From NCBI GenBank assembly GCA_014879375.1, contig JACSSF010000101.1:1-36500 (forward strand): DNA of 36,500 nucleotides. Reading direction: 5' to 3'. The position numbers and the translations under genes are program-made. A model generated the notes under the pieces. That model ran no database searches. It had not been told where the DNA came from and was given only the letters and a program-made list of their open reading frames with translations. Of the stretch, positions 29,744 to 36,500 are shown piece after piece. How positions within the stretch are numbered: position 1 is the first letter of the stretch; each line of letters starts with the position of its first letter. The DNA comes from Lysobacteraceae bacterium (GTDB taxonomy: Bacteria; Pseudomonadota; Gammaproteobacteria; Xanthomonadales; Xanthomonadaceae).

Positions 29744-30808
29744 ATGCCCGCGCCGAACGCCGACATCGAACAATTGATCGCACGCATCCGCGAAGAAGCG
29801 GCGACGCTCGGCTTCACCCGCTTCGGTGTCAGCGGCATCGCCGTGGACGAGGATGCCGGCCACCTGCGCACATGGCTGCAGGAAGGCCTGCACGGCACCA
29901 TGCAGTGGATGGCGGCGCACGGCGAGAAACGCATGCGACCGGACGAACTGATCCCCGGCACCGTGTCGGTGATTTCGGTGGGGCTGGATTACGGCCGCGA
30001 GCATGACGAAGCGTGGGCGACGCTGGAAGATGGCGAGCGCGCCTACGTCGCCCGCTACGCGCTGGGCCGCGATTACCACAAGCTGATGCGCAACCGCCTG
30101 CAGGCACTCGCCGAGCGCATCGAAGCCCTCGTCGGGCCGTTCGGGCACCGCGTGTTCGTCGATTCCGCGCCCGTGCTGGAGCGCGCGTTGGCGCGCAACG
30201 CCGGGCTTGGCTGGATCGGCAAGCACACCTGCCTGATCGACAAGGACGGCGGCTCCTGGTTCTTCCTTGGCGAGGTGTACCTCGACATCGCGCTGCCGCC
30301 TTCCACGCCCGCGACCAACCATTGCGGCAGTTGCAGGCGATGCATCGACATCTGCCCGACGCAGGCGATCATCGCGCCTTATCGACTGGATGCGCGCCGC
30401 TGCATCAGCTACCTGACCATCGAACACGAAGGGTCGATTCCTGAGGAATTCCGCGTGCCGATCGGCAACCGCATCTTTGGTTGCGACGACTGCCAGCTGG
30501 TCTGTCCGTGGAACAAATTCGCCGCACGTTTCGACGAGCCGGATTTCCGCACGCGCAACGACCTGGATCAAGCGACGCTGGCCGATCTCTTCGCCTGGGA
30601 CGAGATCGAATTCCTGCGCCGCACCGAAGGCTCGGCGATCCGCCGCAGCGGGCACGAGCGTTGGCTGCGCAACATCGCGGTGGCGCTGGGCAATGCACCG
30701 ACCACGCCCGAAGTGATGGACGCGCTGCGTTCGCGCATCGACCATCCCTCCGCCATCGTGCGCGAACACGTGGCCTGGGCACTGGCCCGTCATGGCGTAC
30801 AAGATTGA
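29744..30808 (+). CDS. queG: Epoxyqueuosine reductase QueG
   Basis: GWIGKHTCLIDKDGGSWFFLGEVYLDIALP, CGSCRRCIDICPTQAII, CISYLTIEHEGSIPEE, FGCDDCQLVCPWNKFA. Confidence 0.96.
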   Translation: MPAPNADIEQLIARIREEAATLGFTRFGVSGIAVDEDAGHLRTWLQEGLHGTMQWMAAHGEKRMRPDELIPGTVSVISVGLDYGREHDEAWATLEDGERAYVARYALGRDYHKLMRNRLQALAERIEALVGPFGHRVFVDSAPVLERALARNAGLGWIGKHTCLIDKDGGSWFFLGEVYLDIALPPSTPATNHCGSCRRCIDICPTQAIIAPYRLDARRCISYLTIEHEGSIPEEFRVPIGNRIFGCDDCQLVCPWNKFAARFDEPDFRTRNDLDQATLADLFAWDEIEFLRRTEGSAIRRSGHERWLRNIAVALGNAPTTPEVMDALRSRIDHPSAIVREHVAWALARHGVQD

Positions 30809-30823
30809 TGGTGGCAGCAACGC

Positions 30824-32323
30824 TCAGCGACGCGCGTTGATTTCTTCTACCAAGACGCGAGTGATGGGATCGTCGGCAGCTTCCTCACCCCGCAGCACCG
30901 GCAGTAATCCGTTCGCCAGCTGCTTGCCCAGCTCCACGCCGAACTGATCGAAGGCATTGATGCCCCAGAGCACCGCCTGCAGGTAGGCGCTGTGCTCGTA
31001 GAGGGCTAGCAGATGACCCAGCGATGTCGGTGTCAGCGCATCCAGCAACATCAGCGTGCTGGGGCGACCGCCCGGATGGCGGCGATGCGGATCGACACTG
31101 CCCTGCCCGTTCGCCAAGGCCTCGCATTGCGCCAAAAGATTGGACATCAAGGCCGCATGGCTGGCGGGCTGGTCGTGGTCCGGCTTCACGATGCCGATGA
31201 AATCCGCCGGCACGATCTGTGTGCCCTGATGCAACGCCTGAAAGAAGCTGTGCTGCACGTCGCTGCCGATGCCGCCCCACCACACGGGGACCGTATCGAA
31301 TGTCACGTCCTGGCCGTCGTGCTGCACACGCTTGCCCAGGCTCTCCATCACCAGTTGCTGCAGGTAGGCCGGCAACAGGCGAAGTCGCTCGTCATAGGGC
31401 AGCACGGCCTGCGTGGTTGCGCCCAGGGCATTGCGGTTCCACACGGCGGTGAGCGCATGCCAGACCGCGAGGTTGCGCTCGATCGGTGCTTCCACCGCAT
31501 GCCGATCAAACTCGGCTGCACCGGCCAGCAGCTCGCGGAACGCCGGCATGCCGATCGCCAGTGCCACCGGAAACCCGACCGCCGACCACAACGAATAGCG
31601 GCCACCTACCCAATCCCACATCGGCAGGATGTGCCCAGGTGCGATGCCAAAGACTACCGCCTTTTCCACATTCGCACTGACCGCATACAGGCGCGCGTCA
31701 TTCGCCAGCCAGTCGCGCAGGATGCCGCCATTGAGCAGCGTTTCCTGCGTGCCGAAGGTCTTGGAAATCATGATGCCGGCGGTATGCGCGGGATCCAGCC
31801 CGGCCAGCGTGCGATGGATCGCCGCGGCATCGACATTGGAGACGAAGTGCACGCGCAATGGCACATCGCTTGTCGCCAATGCATCGACAGCCAGACGTGG
31901 CCCCAGGTCCGAGCCACCCACACCGATGCTGACCACATCGGTGATCGCCGGGTCATCGCGCAGCTGGTGCACCAAGGCGTCCATTTGCAGCAACGCCGCT
32001 TGTGCAGCGGCCTGGGCTTCCATCGCAGCGGGCGCACCCGATACCTCCCCGCGCAAGGCCGTGTGTAGCGCGGCGCGCCCTTCCGTGGCGTTGACGATCT
32101 CGCCATCAACCAGCCGCTGCATCGCACCCGGCAGATCGGCCTCGTGCGCGATCCCGAAAAGTGTAGTCAGCGCCTCACGGTCGTAATGCTGGCGGGCGAA
32201 GTTGGCGTAGAGCGGGCCGACGCGCAGGGCGAAATCGACGGCGCGCGCCGGATCGGCCGCCATCAGCTCTTGCAGGGAGACACCTTCCAGCCGCGCCGCT
32301 TCCTCACGCAGCTGCGCCAGCAT
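30824..32323 (-). CDS. pgi: Glucose-6-phosphate isomerase
   Basis: [89 protein letters not shown]. Confidence 0.97.
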   Translation of the reverse strand: MLAQLREEAARLEGVSLQELMAADPARAVDFALRVGPLYANFARQHYDREALTTLFGIAHEADLPGAMQRLVDGEIVNATEGRAALHTALRGEVSGAPAAMEAQAAAQAALLQMDALVHQLRDDPAITDVVSIGVGGSDLGPRLAVDALATSDVPLRVHFVSNVDAAAIHRTLAGLDPAHTAGIMISKTFGTQETLLNGGILRDWLANDARLYAVSANVEKAVVFGIAPGHILPMWDWVGGRYSLWSAVGFPVALAIGMPAFRELLAGAAEFDRHAVEAPIERNLAVWHALTAVWNRNALGATTQAVLPYDERLRLLPAYLQQLVMESLGKRVQHDGQDVTFDTVPVWWGGIGSDVQHSFFQALHQGTQIVPADFIGIVKPDHDQPASHAALMSNLLAQCEALANGQGSVDPHRRHPGGRPSTLMLLDALTPTSLGHLLALYEHSAYLQAVLWGINAFDQFGVELGKQLANGLLPVLRGEEAADDPITRVLVEEINARR

Positions 32324-32324
32324 G

Positions 32325-32705
32325 TCAGGCCGCCTGCGCGGGAATCGATTCGTTGGTATGCGTCAGCCGGTTCTCGCGGTCCACGTAGACCAGCGTCGGC
32401 TTGTAAGCGGAGGCCTCGGCCTCGTCACACTGGCCGTAGGCGCAGATGATCACGAGGTCGCCCGGCTGCGCCTTGTGCGCGGCGGCGCCATTGACCGAGA
32501 TGATGCCGCTGCCGGCCTCGGCGCGGATGGCGTAGGTCGCGAAACGCTCGCCATTGTTGACGTTGTAGATCTCGACGCGCTCGTTCTCGCGGATGCCGGA
32601 AATCTCCAGCAAACGGCTGTCGATGGCGCAGCTGCCCTCGTAGTGCAGCTCGGCATGGGTCACCGAGGCGCGATGGATCTTGGCTTTCAAGAGGGTCAGC
32701 AACAT
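32325..32705 (-). CDS. panD: Aspartate 1-decarboxylase precursor
   Basis: [38 protein letters not shown] with the GS self-cleavage site; [20 protein letters not shown]. Confidence 0.97.
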   Translation of the reverse strand: MLLTLLKAKIHRASVTHAELHYEGSCAIDSRLLEISGIRENERVEIYNVNNGERFATYAIRAEAGSGIISVNGAAAHKAQPGDLVIICAYGQCDEAEASAYKPTLVYVDRENRLTHTNESIPAQAA

Positions 32706-32818
32706 GGTCGGCTCCGGGCCGTCGAATCTGCGGGCAGTGTAGGCAGCGGGTTTGCGCGCTGCAACAATCGGGCCGGGCCGTTCAGCTTGGATGCGCTGCG
32801 CCAGCACATCGACATCGC

Positions 32819-33667
32819 TCAATCCAGCACGAATTCGAGGTTGTCGATCAGGCGCGTACTGCCCAGTCGCGCGGCTACAAGCGCCACCCGCGGACCCGGA
32901 ACGGCATCCTTCGGTTCGGCCAGTTCCGGCGTGCGGACCACCGCGTAATCCGGCATGAAGCCCGCTTCGGCAAGGACGACGGATGCATCACGTTCGACCT
33001 CGATGCGCGGGCGGCCTGCGCGCACGCCATCGCGCATCACCTGCAAGGTCTGGTGGATGAGCGGCGCCAGCGCACGTTCGGCTTCGGACAGGTACTGGTT
33101 GCGCGAACTCATCGCTAGGCCATCGGGTTCGCGCTTGATGTCCGCGCCGACGATGTCGATGGGGAACGCGAGATCGCGCACCATGTGCCGGATGACCGCC
33201 AGCTGCTGGTAATCCTTGCGGCCGAAGATGGCGGCATCGGGCAGGACCTGATTGAACAGGCGCGCGACCACCGTCGCCACGCCATCGAAATGCCCGGGCC
33301 GATGTGCGCCGTCCAGCGTCTCGGTCACGCCTGGCACGCTAACGGTGACCGCCGCTGACACGCCAAGCGGATACATCGTGTCCACCGAGGGCAGCCATAG
33401 CAGGTCGCAGCCGGCCTCGTCCAGGCCCGCGGCGTCGGCCTCGGGCGTGCGCGGGTAGCGCTCGAAGTCTTCATTGGGCCCGAACTGGGTCGGATTGACG
33501 AACACGCTCGCCACCACCCGGTCTGCATGCTGCCGCGCCAATGCGATCAGCGAGTAATGCCCCGCGTGCAGGTTGCCCATGGTCGGGACCAAGGCGATGC
33601 GCTGGCCCGACTGGCGCCAGCCACGGACCTGGGCGCGCAACGCATCGAGCATCGTGACGGTGATCAT
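32819..33667 (-). CDS. panC: Pantothenate synthetase
   Basis: [73 protein letters not shown]. Confidence 0.97.
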   Translation of the reverse strand: MITVTMLDALRAQVRGWRQSGQRIALVPTMGNLHAGHYSLIALARQHADRVVASVFVNPTQFGPNEDFERYPRTPEADAAGLDEAGCDLLWLPSVDTMYPLGVSAAVTVSVPGVTETLDGAHRPGHFDGVATVVARLFNQVLPDAAIFGRKDYQQLAVIRHMVRDLAFPIDIVGADIKREPDGLAMSSRNQYLSEAERALAPLIHQTLQVMRDGVRAGRPRIEVERDASVVLAEAGFMPDYAVVRTPELAEPKDAVPGPRVALVAARLGSTRLIDNLEFVLD

Positions 33668-33682
33668 GTCGAAGCGGCCTCG

Positions 33683-34501
33683 TCAGGCGGCGTAGCTGTG
33701 GTCGGCGGTCGGGAAGCTGCCGTCCTGCACTGCGTCGGCATAGGCGCGCACCGCGCCGGCGATGGAACCACCCTGGGCGAGGAAATCACGCACGAAACGC
33801 GGGCGGCGGTGGCCACTGTCCAGGCCCAGCATGTCGTGCAGTACCAGCACCTGGCCGTCACAGTCCGGGCCGGCGCCAATCCCGATCGTCGGGATGGGCG
33901 ATGCCGCGGTGATCTCGGCGGCGAGCGCGGACGGTACTGCTTCGAGCACCAGCAAGGCCGCGCCCGCTTCGGCGACGGCCAACGCATCGGCGCGCAACCT
34001 TTCCGCCGCCGCATCGCCCCGCCCCTGCACCTTGAAGCCACCGAAGCGCAGCACCGATTGCGGCGTCAGGCCCAGGTGCGCGCAGACCGGGATCTCCCGC
34101 TCGACCAGATAGCGAATGGTCTCCAGCTTGTGCCCCGCGCCTTCCAGCTTGACCATGCCCGCGCCGGCTTGCAGGAACGTGGTGGACGCATCCAGTGCGC
34201 GCTCGGGCGTGGCATCGGCCTGGAACGGCAGGTCGGCGACCACCAGCACGCGCTGCGTGGCAGCGACGACGCAGGCGGTGTGATAGGCGATGTCGTCCAC
34301 CGTCACCGCGAGGGTGGAATCCGCGCCCTGCACCACCATGCCCAGCGAATCGCCGACCAGGATCAGGTCGACGCCGTTCGCGTCCAGCGTGCGGGCAAAG
34401 CCAGCGTCGTAGCAGGTCAGCATCACCAGCTTGTGGCCGGCTGCGCGCAGCAACGCCAGGTCCGGCACGGTGACGGGTTTGGCGGAAACGTCGGTCATCA
34501 C
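33683..34501 (-). CDS. panB: 3-methyl-2-oxobutanoate hydroxymethyltransferase
   Basis: [78 protein letters not shown]. Confidence 0.97.
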   Translation of the reverse strand: MMTDVSAKPVTVPDLALLRAAGHKLVMLTCYDAGFARTLDANGVDLILVGDSLGMVVQGADSTLAVTVDDIAYHTACVVAATQRVLVVADLPFQADATPERALDASTTFLQAGAGMVKLEGAGHKLETIRYLVEREIPVCAHLGLTPQSVLRFGGFKVQGRGDAAAERLRADALAVAEAGAALLVLEAVPSALAAEITAASPIPTIGIGAGPDCDGQVLVLHDMLGLDSGHRRPRFVRDFLAQGGSIAGAVRAYADAVQDGSFPTADHSYAA

Positions 34502-34524
34502 GGCCTGCGGGTTCGATGGAGCGC

Positions 34525-35031
34525 CTAGCCTAACGCCTCGCAGGTGAAACTTTCGAGAGCCGACAGCACCTCAAGCGCGGTGCCGTGGCCGGGAATCATC
34601 GCCTGCGGCGCGATCTCCACCAGCGGCACCAGCACGAAAGCGCGCTCGGCGATGCGCGGATGCGGCACGTTGAGACCATCGGCATGGATGACGTCGTCGC
34701 CATAGAGCAGCAGGTCGAGATCGAGCGTACGCGGCCCCCAGCGCTGTTCGATGTCGCGGTCGCGGCCATGCGCGCGTTCGATCGCGAACAGCCCTTGCAG
34801 CAAGTCCTGCGGCGCCAGCGTGGTGGCGAGCTGGGCCACGCCATTGATGAAGTCCGCCTGTTCGATGCCGCCGACCGGTGCGGTGCGGTACAGGCGCGAT
34901 GTCGCCACGAGCTGTGTTCCCGGCAACGCGCCTAGCGCATCGATCGCGCTGCGCAGCGTCGCGGCTGCATCGCCCACGTTGCCGCCGAGGCCAATGAAGG
35001 CGACCACGGGCGACGACGCGGGCAACGTCAT
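34525..35031 (-). CDS. folK: 2-amino-4-hydroxy-6-hydroxymethyldihydropteridine diphosphokinase
   Basis: [84 protein letters not shown] overlap with pcnB. Confidence 0.96.
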   Translation of the reverse strand: MTLPASSPVVAFIGLGGNVGDAAATLRSAIDALGALPGTQLVATSRLYRTAPVGGIEQADFINGVAQLATTLAPQDLLQGLFAIERAHGRDRDIEQRWGPRTLDLDLLLYGDDVIHADGLNVPHPRIAERAFVLVPLVEIAPQAMIPGHGTALEVLSALESFTCEALG

Positions 35032-36371
35032 TCCGGCTTCGCGGGCGTGCGGCGCCGGCGCCGGCGTTTGCGCGGCGCGGCTTCCTCCGCGGCGATGTCG
35101 TCGGGGGATGCCATATCGACATCCACCTCCATACCCGAGACCTGCACCTGCTGCTCGTCGCGCCAGTACGCGATGTCGGCGGCATGCTCGTTGGATGCGA
35201 ACTGGCGCAGCTGCAGGAAGTCGAACGCGGCGCGGAAACGCGGATGCGCCATGAAACGCCCGACGCGCTTTCGTTGCGAGAAACGCGGCTGCAACAGCCA
35301 GATTTCCTGCATCGGCACCGAGAACCGACGCGGCAACGCGATGATGTGGGTCTGGTGCAGAGTCACCCGGTCGGCGGCGCGGCGCTGCGCCTCGGCCACG
35401 TGCATGCCCTGCGCCTGCAGCGACATCAGCGCGCGGCAGTACGCCGGCCACAGCAGCAGCGCGAACAGGAAGGCCGGCGAGACCGGCTCGTCGCGGGCGA
35501 CGCGGGCATCGGTATTGGCGAGCCCGGCGATCACCATCCGCCGCAATGCGCCGCTACGATTCGCCTTGAGCGCCTCGGCGGTTTCCGGCAGCAACACGTC
35601 CAGCAGGCCATGGCGCTCCAGCCCTTCGAAGCTGGCGACGGCGTGGCCGGACAGGAACAGCTTCAGGCATTCCTCGAACAGGCGCGCCGGCGCGGCCTCC
35701 GACAACAGGCCGGCCAGGCGCGGGATCGGCTCGGCAGTGGCCGGTTCGATCTCGAAATCCAGCTTGGCGGCCAGGCGCACCGCACGCAGCATCCGCACCG
35801 GGTCTTCGCGGTAGCGGGTCTCGGGATCGCCGATCAGGCGCATCCGGCGTGCGAGCACGTCCTCATAGCCGCCAACGTAGTCGCGGATGGAGAAGTCCTC
35901 GATCGCGTAATACAGCGCGTTGGCGGTGAAGTCGCGGCGGACGGCATCTTCCTCGATGGTGCCGTAAATGTTGTCGCGCAGAACACGGCCATCGTTGTGG
36001 ACCTTGCGATCGCCGCTGCCGTCCTCGTCGTTGCCGGTGGCGGCGCGGAAGGTGGCGACCTCGATGATCTCGCGGCCGAACACCACGTGCGCGAGGCGGA
36101 AGCGCCGGCCGATCAGGCGACAGTTGCGGAACAGCGACTTGACCTGCTCGGGCGTGGCGTCCGTCGCGACATCGAAATCCTTGGGGATCACGCCGATCAA
36201 CAGGTCGCGCACGGCGCCGCCGACCAGGTACGACTGGAAGCCGGCCTCGCGCAGGCGATAGAGCACGCGCAAGGCGTTCTGGCTGATGTCGCGGCGGGAC
36301 ACCACGTGGGCATCACGCGGGATGACCTGCAGGCGGGGGGTGACGACTGGGATGGAGGTAGTGTCGGACAT
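35028..36371 (-). CDS. pcnB: Polynucleotide adenylyltransferase (poly(A) polymerase I)
   Basis: ISQNALRVLYRLREAGFQSYLVGGAVRDLLIGVIPKDFDVATDATPEQVKSLFRNCRLIGRRFRLAHV, RRDFTANALYY, RYREDPVRMLRAVRLAAKL; basic C-terminal tail. Start chosen at MSDTTS. Confidence 0.95.
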   Translation of the reverse strand: MSDTTSIPVVTPRLQVIPRDAHVVSRRDISQNALRVLYRLREAGFQSYLVGGAVRDLLIGVIPKDFDVATDATPEQVKSLFRNCRLIGRRFRLAHVVFGREIIEVATFRAATGNDEDGSGDRKVHNDGRVLRDNIYGTIEEDAVRRDFTANALYYAIEDFSIRDYVGGYEDVLARRMRLIGDPETRYREDPVRMLRAVRLAAKLDFEIEPATAEPIPRLAGLLSEAAPARLFEECLKLFLSGHAVASFEGLERHGLLDVLLPETAEALKANRSGALRRMVIAGLANTDARVARDEPVSPAFLFALLLWPAYCRALMSLQAQGMHVAEAQRRAADRVTLHQTHIIALPRRFSVPMQEIWLLQPRFSQRKRVGRFMAHPRFRAAFDFLQLRQFASNEHAADIAYWRDEQQVQVSGMEVDVDMASPDDIAAEEAAPRKRRRRRRTPAKPE

Positions 36372-36407
36372 TCGTCCCGTGGGCGTGCCAATTAACGCGA
36401 AGCCGCC

Positions 36408-36413
36408 TATACT
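36408..36413 (+). promoter_or_regulatory. -10 box (TATACT) of a probable tRNA-Glu promoter
   Basis: TATACT about 30 nt upstream of the tRNA 5' end; the -35 is not clear. Confidence 0.45.
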
Positions 36414-36442
36414 ATCCTGCCTCGCATTCATGCGACCAATTT

Positions 36443-36500
36443 GCTCCCTTCGTCTAGCGGTCCAGGACGTCGCCCTCTCACGGCGAAAACACGGGTTCGA
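36443..36500 (+). tRNA. tRNA-Glu (anticodon CTC), truncated by the window end
   Basis: GCTCCCTTCGTCTAGCGGTCCAGGACGTCGCCCTCTCACGGCGAAAACACGGGTTCGA closely matches bacterial tRNA-Glu; anticodon loop CTCTCAC, anticodon CTC at 36477-36479. Confidence 0.93.

Noticed and set aside
35184-36395. 403-aa plus-strand ORF over pcnB
   Set aside because: Shadow ORF; pcnB on the minus strand is clearly conserved.
36372-36431. 20-aa N-terminal extension of pcnB to 36431
   Set aside because: It would run through the tRNA-Glu promoter (TATACT at 36408-36413) and has no conserved character; the ATG at 36371 is more likely.
1-36500. CRISPR arrays, insertion sequences, phage genes, toxin-antitoxin or canonical defence systems
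   Set aside because: No regularly spaced repeats, transposase, integrase, structural phage genes, Cas, restriction-modification or TA signatures recognised. The DUF853 HerA-like ATPase lies in a housekeeping context with no nuclease partner.

Overview
The window is a GC-rich gammaproteobacterial chromosome segment; gene content and order look Xanthomonadaceae/Lysobacter-like (inference, no search run). Most of it is ordinary core genome: SCO protein-psd; lytic transglycosylase; DUF853 ATPase-greB; rimO; dcd-apbC; metG-rnfB; mutL-amidase-tsaE-nnr with divergent queG; pcnB-folK-panB-panC-panD-pgi; and a tRNA-Glu(CTC) cut by the right edge. Two parts stand out. (1) A divergent MerR-family regulator / glutaredoxin-MauE fusion pair at 1.64-2.86 kb, with a perfect 20-bp palindromic operator inside an elongated 20-bp -35/-10 spacer. 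(2) A roughly 8.8-kb accessory block at about 11.94-20.75 kb, lying between apbC/mrp and metG, which are adjacent in E. coli. It holds two non-identical TonB-dependent receptors with Ser/Thr/Gln/Asn-rich linkers, a DUF2147 protein and a convergent TPR-sulfotransferase. No CRISPR array, transposase, integrase or rRNA was recognised. The TBDT/sulfotransferase block is the best candidate for an under-described system, but its function is inference only.
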